Part shown: positions 39,350 through 46,820 of the stretch, piece after piece
Numbering within the stretch: the first letter of the stretch is position 1
Layout: each line of letters starts with the position of its first letter
Translations under genes and position numbers: made by a program
Notes under the pieces: model-generated
The model's database searches: none
The model's input: only the letters and a program-made list of their open reading frames with translations
What the model was told of the DNA's origin: nothing
Source of the DNA: JBGTFE01 sp036403235
GTDB taxonomy: Bacteria; Acidobacteriota; Blastocatellia; Pyrinomonadales; Pyrinomonadaceae
Direction: 5' to 3'
Length of the DNA: 64,000 nt
Assembly: GCA_036403235.1 (NCBI GenBank)
Contig: DASWRI010000035.1
Coordinates: 1 to 64,000, forward strand

Positions 39350-39709
39350 ATGGAACTTACCAAAGAATATTTTGACCAACAATTAGGAAACCTTGCCAAT
39401 AAAGAAGATTTAGAGCACTTGGCAAGCAAAGAAGACCTTAATATCTTGAAAACTGATGTCAATGATATGAAAACTGATGTGACTGGTTTAAAGACAGATA
39501 TGCAGTCAGTAAAAACAGATATTGTTGCTTTACAGGATGATGTGCGCTCAGTAAAATCCACTCTCCAAGAAATAAACCGAACTCTTACCGCTCTTGATAA
39601 TCGGGATAAGGAAGATAGCAACGCCTTTGCCAAAACTTTAGTTAGCCACGATGAGCGCTTACAGATAGTTGAGCAAGACATTAAAAACCTAAAGCTAAAA
39701 CAAGCGTAA
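39350..39709 (+). CDS. Small coiled-coil protein
   Basis: 119 aa, almost entirely a predicted coiled coil with a clear heptad pattern (KTDVNDMKTDVTGLKTDMQSV). No membrane or enzymatic motif. Proteins of this kind are widespread and usually unannotated. It converges on the toroid/deoxyribosyltransferase-like gene. A candidate promoter (TTGACG at about 39297) and ACTAGT at 39325 lie just upstream. Confidence 0.7.
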   Translation: MELTKEYFDQQLGNLANKEDLEHLASKEDLNILKTDVNDMKTDVTGLKTDMQSVKTDIVALQDDVRSVKSTLQEINRTLTALDNRDKEDSNAFAKTLVSHDERLQIVEQDIKNLKLKQA

Positions 39710-39751
39710 ATATTTCAAATCGTTAAAATGAGCTTAGAATAAGAAATTTAT

Positions 39752-41164
39752 TTACATTAATAAGTTTAGTTCTTTAATATATTTGAAGATTTGTTCGGAG
39801 AGATAATCGTATCCTGTTAGGCTATCTTCATAAATAATTGTACGAACACCTCGCAAATCAAATGGTATATCTTCTTCTTTTTGTGATACCAGAATAACCT
39901 CTTTACCTAATGTATGTGCCATGCCAAGTTCGTAAAAAACATTCGGGTTTTTATCAGTTAAGTCAGCAATTATAAATTTTGCATCATTTATCTTGTTCCA
40001 AATATCAGACATTATTAAAGTAGGTTTATATATATCATCTGCACGCATACACTTAATATTCGTATGCCGTTGAATAGGTTCCTTAATGTATCTTTTGTAT
40101 ATTTCAGTAAGTTGCGGGGGCTTAAATGGCATTAGCACGAAACAAAAATCACCATCTGATTTAGGATTAGGTTTACCCCAAAAAGAGTTTATTATTGTAG
40201 CTTCATTTCTGAGTTGATTATAATCAATAACCCTTTTGTCTATTAGTGTTGAAGATATTTGAACCGTAAAAAGAGTAACTTCTCTTGTAAAAAAAGAAAG
40301 AAGCGCCCTTAATACCACAGCAGTAGGATATAATCTACTTCCAACCGAACCGCCAAAAGGAGGCTGGCTTTCCCAATATTTGTTTTCTTTTGCTTTACTA
40401 ATTAGTCGGTTAACCGCCTTTTTTACGAATTCTCTTAAGCTTGAGTTTTCCTTTTTATTTAGAAAATCTCTTTCGCAAAGATTATATACAGTAAAACTGT
40501 CATCTACTATATTTGGATTGAAATACCCTTTATTGTTTCCTTCGTCGGTAAAGTTAGTCTCTAAAAACAATCTGGAAGCATCAAGAATAGTTTCTTTATC
40601 TTTAAATCTTTCATCATAAATGAGAGCAAGTGCCATGCTGGTCAGGGATGTCCGCCCGTACCAACACTCATCACTGTTCCATTCTTCAATAATCCATTTC
40701 AAAACCTCTTTTTTTGTAAAATCTAAATCAATTATAGGATCTGCAAACTTAAGTAATTTAAGCCAAAAGAAGAATGTAGGATAATCTTTGTGCACACCGA
40801 TTCGTTTCCTATATTTCCAAAGATACTCCACATCCTCTTTAACAATTGATGAGTATTTACCGATATTTAACAACGCACCGGAACGATAGAAAAAAGTGAG
40901 ATTTTTCTCTTTGTCTAAAGTGACGAGGTAATTAATTGCAGAGGAAATGACTTCGGAGTCAGGCGAAAATCCTACGCCCAACAAAGCCATTACTGTATGT
41001 GTGGTGGTAATAAATTTGTCTAAAGCATCCTGACCACCCCAAGTACCGTCATTATTACGTTGCTGAATCAGCCATCCTACGGAATTTGCTATTAAATCAG
41101 CTACAGGATGTATTTCCTCATATAAAGCAGTACCGACGGCAAAGTGTCTTTTGGAAGCTCCCAC
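39752..41164 (-). CDS. Alpha-alpha-toroid protein fused to a nucleoside-deoxyribosyltransferase/TIR-like domain (candidate effector)
   Basis: About 470 aa from a GTG at 41164, which has GGAGG nine bases before it; a TTG at 41191 is an alternative. Residues about 10-310 look like a prenyltransferase/squalene-cyclase-type alpha-alpha toroid (SVGWLIQQRNNDGTWGGQDA is a typical repeat, with WYGRTSLTSMALALI and YPTAVVLRALLSF further on). Residues about 335-470 form a nucleoside 2-deoxyribosyltransferase-like Rossmann domain: FCFVLMPF, then AKFIIADLTDKNPNVFYELGMAHTLGKEVILVS. This domain is related to TIR-like NAD/nucleotide-processing effectors in bacterial immunity; the Glu of FYELG is the expected catalytic residue. 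It starts 16 bp after the DHH gene on the same strand, so the two form an operon. Function is inferred, not known. Confidence 0.7.
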   Translation of the reverse strand: MGASKRHFAVGTALYEEIHPVADLIANSVGWLIQQRNNDGTWGGQDALDKFITTTHTVMALLGVGFSPDSEVISSAINYLVTLDKEKNLTFFYRSGALLNIGKYSSIVKEDVEYLWKYRKRIGVHKDYPTFFFWLKLLKFADPIIDLDFTKKEVLKWIIEEWNSDECWYGRTSLTSMALALIYDERFKDKETILDASRLFLETNFTDEGNNKGYFNPNIVDDSFTVYNLCERDFLNKKENSSLREFVKKAVNRLISKAKENKYWESQPPFGGSVGSRLYPTAVVLRALLSFFTREVTLFTVQISSTLIDKRVIDYNQLRNEATIINSFWGKPNPKSDGDFCFVLMPFKPPQLTEIYKRYIKEPIQRHTNIKCMRADDIYKPTLIMSDIWNKINDAKFIIADLTDKNPNVFYELGMAHTLGKEVILVSQKEEDIPFDLRGVRTIIYEDSLTGYDYLSEQIFKYIKELNLLM

Positions 41165-41180
41165 CCCTCTTATCCTCCAT

Positions 41181-42365
41181 CTATAAATCAACTAAAATCT
41201 CTTGCTCTAATTTTTCAACGAACGGTTTTAATTCAGCTTCTTTAATTAAAGCACCTGATGCCATTGGATGCCCCCCGTAATTAATTACCTCAATTTGGGA
41301 AGCTACTCGACCCAAAATTGCCGCTAAATTAAGATGCGTGTCGTTACTAGTGCGCAATTCGAATATAATGTTATCTTTGTATTTAATATAAGTAATTATA
41401 ACCTTTTCAGGATACGCTCCTCGTAAAATCGATGCTACAGGACCTGAAACCGCGTGAGATGCGTCAACTGGAATAAGGATAATTGGTGAATCCTTTAATT
41501 CAACAGCAATTTTGTCTTTCCATATATCTACATATTCTGAGATATTTTTTGAAATTTGTTTAGAAATTGGCTCAAATCTCTTGGAGAGCTCAAGTCTGAA
41601 TTGGTTTATTGTTTGGATTTTTCCGGTTATTACATCGTCAATTAATTGTAAAGCTTGATTATCTTTTTCCGGCGATGAAAACGCAGCTCTTATAAAGCTG
41701 GAGATTTTAGGTAACGATGTATTTTTGTAGCATTGGCGAACAGAACCTTGAACATCTATTCCGAAAGCATTATGCAATAGTAATTTTGTCTCAGATTCGA
41801 AAAAGGAATCTACACCTTCAGAGAAGATAGCAAGTAATAATAGCCAGTCGGGAAAATTAAAATCGTTATCTTTAGCTAACCTATAAGCGAAAAGAAAAGT
41901 TGGAACTGGAGTCACACCTTTTTGTAATTTGGCAGGTGTAGGATTAGCAATAATAACTTTCGTATCTACTTTTGCAATGTCTTCATTAATAACATGATGA
42001 TCGAAAATAAATACTTTATCGATAACAGTTTTACTTACAAAATCTAGTGTTGAAAGATGGTTTTCAATAGAAATATCGGTGAAGACACATTTATTTAACC
42101 TTTGTTCGGCAACCCAGTGGCGAAGTGAGGCAAAATCATACTCTTCCGTTCCAATCCAAAAGACTTTTAACATTTTTTCATCGACATGCTTGAGTATTGT
42201 CCTTCTGGTGTAAGCTGCTCCAATTAAACCATCCATATCACCATGGTAGATCAAACCTACTTTATCGGTATTAGTAAGTGTGTTCTCAAATGATTTCCAT
42301 AAATTAACTGCTTCGCTTAAACGTGGGTCGTTAGATGGAGAAAATTTGTAGTTGACACTATGCAT
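41181..42365 (-). CDS. DHH/DHHA1-family phosphoesterase
   Basis: 394 aa. Motif I appears as YHGDMDGLIGAAY (D-x-D near residue 44), motif III as the signature FDHHV (about residue 121-125), and a C-terminal DHHA1-like domain ends in NYGGHPMASGALIKEAE. DHH phosphoesterases cleave phosphodiester bonds in short RNAs, single-stranded DNA or cyclic dinucleotides, using two manganese ions. The substrate here is unknown. It is the first gene of a two-gene unit with the toroid/deoxyribosyltransferase-like gene, which suggests the enzyme makes, removes or senses a nucleotide signal for that effector. Copy C of the island motif lies about 200 bp upstream in the same orientation. Confidence 0.8.
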   Translation of the reverse strand: MHSVNYKFSPSNDPRLSEAVNLWKSFENTLTNTDKVGLIYHGDMDGLIGAAYTRRTILKHVDEKMLKVFWIGTEEYDFASLRHWVAEQRLNKCVFTDISIENHLSTLDFVSKTVIDKVFIFDHHVINEDIAKVDTKVIIANPTPAKLQKGVTPVPTFLFAYRLAKDNDFNFPDWLLLLAIFSEGVDSFFESETKLLLHNAFGIDVQGSVRQCYKNTSLPKISSFIRAAFSSPEKDNQALQLIDDVITGKIQTINQFRLELSKRFEPISKQISKNISEYVDIWKDKIAVELKDSPIILIPVDASHAVSGPVASILRGAYPEKVIITYIKYKDNIIFELRTSNDTHLNLAAILGRVASQIEVINYGGHPMASGALIKEAELKPFVEKLEQEILVDL

Positions 42366-42561
42366 ATTATTTACATTTTAACAGTAAATTCGTCGTATGA
42401 AATAACGGTAACTGAATAATTTTATGACTTAAATATAACCTATAAATCATTTAAACGGTTATTTTGAGAATTCAGCAAATTATTTTAATGAATATTATTA
42501 AACCCATAAAGAATCGAACAGAAGCGACGTATATATGGCACTAGTTTCACATTGTTTCAAA

Positions 42562-42596
42562 AAAGAATAGCGGGAAAATTTGCCAAAAATAGCAAC
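42562..42596 (-). repeat. Island boundary motif, copy C
   Basis: Reads leftward: AGTTGCTATTTTTGGCAAAT then TTTCCCGCTATTCTTTTT. It sits 13 bases beyond the stop of the J-domain gene and about 200 bp upstream of the DHH gene, whose direction it shares. ACTAGT lies at 42540-42545. Confidence 0.65.
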
Positions 42597-42608
42597 TATG
42601 CAGTCGTC

Positions 42609-43973
42609 TTAGGGTATTTTTATTTCCTCTTCGTGGTAAAAGCTTTTACCAATAACTTTGCCTTCCTTTCGGACAATCTCTTGATAAGTCGCGGAATCTT
42701 CTTTTCCTGTTTTGGTGTTAATCAGTCTTTGGTATCCAATCGCATCATCTGCAATTAACAATCCATCAGCATAATTCAATTTTGCATACTGCCCGCTTAA
42801 TTCCTTCCCGGTTTCCGTATTGAGCAAAATCTGATAATCAGCGATGGTGCTGGCGATAAGGATGTTGCCGTATACTTTGATATTTTTATAATGGCGTGAA
42901 AGCTCACGACCATTCTCTTTGCTTAAGAGAACTTCGTTGTTAAAAATATCAGTGCCGATAAAAAAGCTGCTTCTTTTTTCTATACTGGAATATCCGTTCG
43001 AAACATTTCGCCCGGTTTCATTGGTTAAGTAATAGTAAAGACCATCTTTTTTTATGGAAAGACCGGACTCGGATTTCCGCTCCCGGTTCTCGGACGGCTG
43101 AGAATATGCAGGGCGATGTTGATTTTGAGTATCTTTTTTCTCATGGGACGATTTAACTTCATGTTTTCGGTATAACTCGTCTAATTCTTCGCGCGCCTTG
43201 CGTAATTTTTCTTCAATATCTTCTGCTGATTTCTTGTAATTGTAGGATTGTTCTTGATTGGTTTCTCTGGAGCGATAGGCGTGCTTTGCATAACCATTCC
43301 CGCCAAAATTATCTGTTATTTCTTCTACTATTTCGGATGAAAAAATATTTGCTTTCCTGATACATACAGCCTTGCCGTTTCTATTTTCAATGCGGTCATA
43401 CCCGCGTATATTGACAGATCGCCCGGTCATTATGTCGAGCAGAAATTCGCTGGTGAGCAGTCCGCTGCCGGATTGACCAATCACCAGACCGTCGCGCACC
43501 AGTATTTTATCGTACCCTCTAATCCCAAGTTTTTCCCCAGTCAGCGGGTCGGCTAGATATTCTTTAGTAAATAAACCGCTGCCTTCCCGTACGATATAAA
43601 TTTTTTCATGTTCGGTATCTTCCTTCGCGCCTTTAGAAGAATCGTGAGAATACCTATGTTCTGCATTGTGTCTGCTGCTACTGCGCGGACTGCCTTGGGG
43701 TGAACGGGTATTATGAGTGCGAGGCGCTGTTTTAAATCGATTATCTAAATCATACTTTTTTCTTTTTTCCGAGTCTTTTAATGTAGTGTAAGCTTCTGAA
43801 ATGTATTGGAAGATATTTTCATTCCCACCTTTATCTGGATGATGCTCAAGAGATAATTTGCGAAAGGCGTTTTTGATTTCTGTTTCAGAAGCGTTTGTCG
43901 AAACTCCTAATATTTCATAGTAGTTTTTAAGGCTATAATTTTGAAATTCCTCCCGTCCCATTTCTCTGGGCAT
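42609..43973 (-). CDS. J-domain (DnaJ-like) protein with repeated beta-rich C-terminal modules
   Basis: 454 aa. The J domain covers residues about 17-80 and has the essential HPD motif (residues 45-47, in SLEHHPDKGG), so it should stimulate an Hsp70 ATPase. After a low-complexity, Ser/Arg-rich linker there are repeats of a motif like GYDKILVRDGLVIGQSGSG, each ending in a G-x-L or G-x-E turn (about residues 130-215), then a helical segment (EEKLRKAREELDELYRKHE) and a second set of about five similar repeats. These resemble WG-type repeats and may form a propeller that binds a client. It is probably a specialised co-chaperone, perhaps for a conflict protein of the island. The cognate Hsp70 is not in the window. 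Confidence 0.75.
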   Translation of the reverse strand: MPREMGREEFQNYSLKNYYEILGVSTNASETEIKNAFRKLSLEHHPDKGGNENIFQYISEAYTTLKDSEKRKKYDLDNRFKTAPRTHNTRSPQGSPRSSSRHNAEHRYSHDSSKGAKEDTEHEKIYIVREGSGLFTKEYLADPLTGEKLGIRGYDKILVRDGLVIGQSGSGLLTSEFLLDIMTGRSVNIRGYDRIENRNGKAVCIRKANIFSSEIVEEITDNFGGNGYAKHAYRSRETNQEQSYNYKKSAEDIEEKLRKAREELDELYRKHEVKSSHEKKDTQNQHRPAYSQPSENRERKSESGLSIKKDGLYYYLTNETGRNVSNGYSSIEKRSSFFIGTDIFNNEVLLSKENGRELSRHYKNIKVYGNILIASTIADYQILLNTETGKELSGQYAKLNYADGLLIADDAIGYQRLINTKTGKEDSATYQEIVRKEGKVIGKSFYHEEEIKIP

Positions 43974-44070
43974 GGAAATATTTTAATTATTTGAGTACCT
44001 TAATTATAACTTATTTTTCTAAGAATCGCATTATAAAATCACCATCTCATAGCATGGGATACTAGTATGT

Positions 44071-44103
44071 GAATAGCAGTGATAATTGCCGTATAGGACA
44101 ACT
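44071..44103 (-). repeat. Island boundary motif, degenerate copy E
   Basis: Reads leftward: AGTTGTCCTATACGGCAATT then ATCACTGCTATTC. It keeps the GGCAA and GCTATT blocks but has lost the CCCGC core. It lies about 100 bp upstream of the J-domain gene in the same direction. ATCGCATTATAAAATCACC on its left resembles the sequence next to copy B at a similar distance. Confidence 0.5.
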
Positions 44104-44230
44104 ACCAAATGGTAGGCTTTGTGAAATCCGTCTTTGTCATTTTGTCAGGGGTAGTTTCTGTAAACTGCCTTTGAAAAATAAAAGAACTAAATTGACAATT
44201 ATAACTTTCAAGTTATAATTGTAATTGTGA

Positions 44231-44596
44231 GTGTATTCCTTGCAAGTTGAACTTTATGAAACGCAGGGAGGACGTTGTCCTTATATCGAGTTTATCAGCT
44301 CGCTTCCGGCTAAGGCGCAGGCGAAGTGCTTGAAGTATGTTGATTTGTTGGAACAGGAAGGCTTAACTCTACCTGCCAACTATATAAAAAAGATTTCCGG
44401 CACCGAAAATTTATGGGAGTTAAGGCCGGAATACGGAGGCAATGAATACAGATTTTTATTTTTTGAATTAAATGAGGAAAAGGTGGTTATCGTTCACGCA
44501 ATTATAAAAAAGGACAAAAAATTACGTCCGCGAGATATTCGGCTCGCTCAAGGCCGGATAAAAGATTATATGGAAAGGGAGGGTGAAAATTTATGA
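44231..44596 (+). CDS. HigB/RelE-type toxin (Gp49-like, DUF891)
   Basis: 121 aa from a GTG at 44231. The motifs PYIEFISSLPAKAQAKCLKYVDLLEQEG, KISGTENLWELRPEYGGNEYRFLFF and VVIVHAIIKKDKKLRPRDIRLAQ are typical of the HigB/phage-derived Gp49 family of ribosome-dependent mRNA endonucleases. The stop overlaps the start of the antitoxin gene (ATGA), the usual layout for HigBA. With the SecB-like gene further on, it forms a toxin-antitoxin-chaperone unit. Confidence 0.9.
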   Translation: MYSLQVELYETQGGRCPYIEFISSLPAKAQAKCLKYVDLLEQEGLTLPANYIKKISGTENLWELRPEYGGNEYRFLFFELNEEKVVIVHAIIKKDKKLRPRDIRLAQGRIKDYMEREGENL

Positions 44597-45273
44597 AATT
44601 GTTTAGAGATTACTTAAACGAAAAACTTCAAGATAAAAAATTCGCCCTTGAATATGAAAAGGCGAGTGATGAATTGGATTTTGCGCTTTCTTTAATAAGA
44701 AGACGCGAAGAATTAGAATTAACGCAAACCGGCTTAGCTGAATTAACGGGCATAAAACAACCGATGATTGCCCGCATTGAAAAGGGACAGATTCCTACGG
44801 TGCCGACGCTCCATCGTATTGCAGAGGCGCTTTTGGCACGCATTGTCATTACCGGAACTAAAATTGTTTTGGAAGAGGATATCGCCCCGTCGTATTACGT
44901 AAATCCAGATTTAAGGGCATATGGCGGCGGGTGTGTTCGCGATGAATACATAGCCGGTTCCATTAGCCGTCCCACTGCAGTATTAAGGGGAATTTCAGAT
45001 ATTGATATAGTGGCCTGGACATGTCTGAATATTGACGAAACAAATATCCAAGCGCATTTAGATATTTTGGATGAAGCGAAAATTTGGGGAAACTCGAAGC
45101 CGTATGCTTCGGCTTCCCAACCCCAAATTATTATAGAAGTTAAAAACGGAGAGAGCCGCGTATCGAAACCGGCGGTCGTTTGCGAAGCGAAAAACGAAAG
45201 TTTCATTTCGCGAGATTTTGAAACAAAACAAAGGGAGGATGCAGCGAATGCAGAGCTCGCCCTTGCAGCTTGA
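44593..45273 (+). CDS. HigA-type antitoxin with long C-terminal extension
   Basis: 226 aa. An N-terminal XRE helix-turn-helix (LTQTGLAELTGIKQPMIARIEKGQIPTVPTLHRIAEAL, about residues 38-76) should neutralise the toxin and repress the operon. About 130 residues follow, far longer than a plain HigA. In toxin-antitoxin-chaperone systems a C-terminal chaperone-addiction segment makes the antitoxin depend on its SecB-like partner; the end of this extension is the best candidate. The middle part (DEYIAGSISRPTAVLRGISD) is of unknown function. Confidence 0.85.
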   Translation: MKLFRDYLNEKLQDKKFALEYEKASDELDFALSLIRRREELELTQTGLAELTGIKQPMIARIEKGQIPTVPTLHRIAEALLARIVITGTKIVLEEDIAPSYYVNPDLRAYGGGCVRDEYIAGSISRPTAVLRGISDIDIVAWTCLNIDETNIQAHLDILDEAKIWGNSKPYASASQPQIIIEVKNGESRVSKPAVVCEAKNESFISRDFETKQREDAANAELALAA

Positions 45274-45769
45274 AGATTACTATCTGAAGAAGCTGGAATT
45301 TTCTTTAGTAGATGATTTGGCCGAAAAGCCGGTAAAGAACGAAAATTATGAACCGGTAAAATTTAGCGTTCGCTATGATTCAAAGTCTTTGCAAAAGGAC
45401 AAGCGACGATGGCGATGTGAATTGACCGTCTTATATAAAAATAAAAAGGGGGATAAAGCTCCCTATAATTTTCATGTAACTTTGGTTGGTTTCTTCAGCG
45501 TATTTGAAAAATGGCCGGACGAGCGAATAGACGATTTGGCTAAAGTAAATTGCCCGGCGGTTTTATACTCGGCCGTTCGTGAAATATTGGTAACTGTAAC
45601 GGGACGCAATGTTTTTCCAACGATGGTACTGCCTTCCGTAACTTTTATTTCGGAAGCGTTGGAAAAGAAACCGGCGAAAAGAAGTTCGACGGCAAAGTCC
45701 GAGAAGACTTCAGAACCGGAAAAATCGACCCCGAAAAGGAAAGGAGGTGCTATAAAGAAAAGCAGCTAG
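45248..45769 (+). CDS. SecB-like chaperone of a toxin-antitoxin-chaperone module
   Basis: 173 aa from the ATG at 45248, which has GGGAGG nine bases upstream; TTG at 45218 and ATG at 45239 are alternatives. The SecB-family core is visible: LKKLEFSLVDDLAE, VTLVGFFSVFEKWPDERI, NCPAVLYSAVREILVTVTGR and FPTMVLPSVTFI (compare the CP-x-LLFPYARE and GGFP-x-LLLPPINF motifs of SecB). A Lys/Ser-rich tail extends the C-terminus. It overlaps the antitoxin gene by 26 bases. As in the HigB1-HigA1-SecB module of Mycobacterium tuberculosis, it should bind and stabilise the antitoxin. It is not a general SecB, because no secretion gene is nearby. Confidence 0.82.
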   Translation: MQSSPLQLEDYYLKKLEFSLVDDLAEKPVKNENYEPVKFSVRYDSKSLQKDKRRWRCELTVLYKNKKGDKAPYNFHVTLVGFFSVFEKWPDERIDDLAKVNCPAVLYSAVREILVTVTGRNVFPTMVLPSVTFISEALEKKPAKRSSTAKSEKTSEPEKSTPKRKGGAIKKSS

Positions 45770-46150
45770 AAACATTATCGGGAAAAATTAAAGGCCGACT
45801 GATTGGCTGATCAACCGACCTAATTCCCCATAATGCAGCGGCGCGGTAAATTGCGAAACTACATTTGGGTCTGTCTTGCTTAACCCATATTAAGTAACGG
45901 TGCTTTTACAGTCAAATCGAAAGCTGGCTATCGCCAGATTTTTGACCGCGTCGTTACCTAATAAAACTCCGCTTCTTACCGCAACGCTACTGCAAAAAAA
46001 AACAAATAAAAACTTAATCAATCGAATAACGCCCTTTTTTTAGCGGCGAATACTGCACCATAAATAAACGCGAACTCCTGCGAGTTTCGTTTGGTGTTAT
46101 TCCAGCCGTCAACGAGTTTTAGACATGCGTAAAGCAGAGGAGAAAAAATT
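45770..46150. other. Intergenic region with a nested hairpin (possible structured RNA)
   Basis: 381 bp after the SecB-like gene. Positions 45894-45957 can form three nested stems: GTAACG/CGTTAC (45894-45899 with 45952-45957), GTCAAA/TTTGAC (45911-45916 with 45941-45946) and CTGGC/GCCAG (45924-45928 with 45933-45937). Nothing else is recognisable. A small RNA, a terminator region or a recombination site are all possible. AGAGGAG at about 46136 serves the next gene. Confidence 0.4.
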
Positions 46151-46357
46151 ATGGCTAAAGAGCCGGAAAATCACAATAAAGAATGGAGCAAGCCGGAAGT
46201 AAAAGAACTTAAGCACTTGGCTACAGAAAATACGCCGACGCGCGTGATCGGTTTGAAATTAGGAAGAACCGAGAACTCGATTCGGTCGAAGGCTTCAGCT
46301 GAGAATATTTCGCTTAAACCAACTAATCAATCGCCGTATAACCGGCGGAAAAAATAG
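46151..46357 (+). CDS. Small Myb/SANT-like DNA-binding protein
   Basis: 68 aa, basic. The sequence EWSKPEVKELKHLATENTPT followed by RVIGLKLGRTENSIRSKASA resembles the short Myb-like/GcrA-like helix-turn-helix proteins that are widespread in bacteria and often unannotated. AGAGGAG precedes the ATG. It could regulate the two genes that follow. A strong hairpin (46361-46398) comes directly after its stop. Confidence 0.65.
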   Translation: MAKEPENHNKEWSKPEVKELKHLATENTPTRVIGLKLGRTENSIRSKASAENISLKPTNQSPYNRRKK

Positions 46358-46360
46358 CAG

Positions 46361-46398
46361 ATCGGGGCAGCGGCGTAGTTTTCTGCCGCTGCCCCGAT
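46361..46398 (+). terminator. Perfect 14-bp GC-rich hairpin
   Basis: ATCGGGGCAGCGGC (46361-46374) pairs exactly with GCCGCTGCCCCGAT (46385-46398). It lies just after the small Myb-like gene. The T-tract on its right is weak (GTTTATAAA), so termination is likely but not certain. Confidence 0.7.
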
Positions 46399-46428
46399 GT
46401 TTATAAAGACTATGAAATGAGGTGAATT

Positions 46429-46812
46429 ATGGGAGATAAATCTAAAAAGCCGCCAACTAGAAATACCTCGGTGAAGGTATTTACCAGAGACGATACCTCG
46501 AATTTTAACAGCGAAGCTTCGGGAGCTTCTTCGTCCTCCGGCAACTCGGCGCGAAATAAATGCTGGACGTTTGAACTGGCCGAATTAACCGTTTCGCCGG
46601 ACGTTTTACAAATAAATGGTCCGGTCAGCGCCGATGTAACGCCGGATGAGATAACGGTTTACGACAATGCCGGTGCGAAACTTGGGAAGGCGCCGCCGGC
46701 TGCGGCGAAACAAATATCGAAGGCGGCCGAGTCAGAAGAAAAATTTAAGCTTTCCGGGAAAATAACCGGAAAAACTTCAACGGCCGTTGAGGTAAAAATC
46801 TGTTTTGAATAA
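46429..46812 (+). CDS. Hypothetical protein
   Basis: 127 aa. The first 45 residues are Ser/Asn-rich and probably disordered; the rest looks beta-rich (FELAELTVSPDVLQINGPVS, then VEVKICFE at the end). No family recognised. It is followed after 8 bp by the Cys-motif protein at 46821, so the two are co-transcribed. Confidence 0.55.
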   Translation: MGDKSKKPPTRNTSVKVFTRDDTSNFNSEASGASSSSGNSARNKCWTFELAELTVSPDVLQINGPVSADVTPDEITVYDNAGAKLGKAPPAAAKQISKAAESEEKFKLSGKITGKTSTAVEVKICFE

Positions 46813-46820
46813 ATTTTTGA

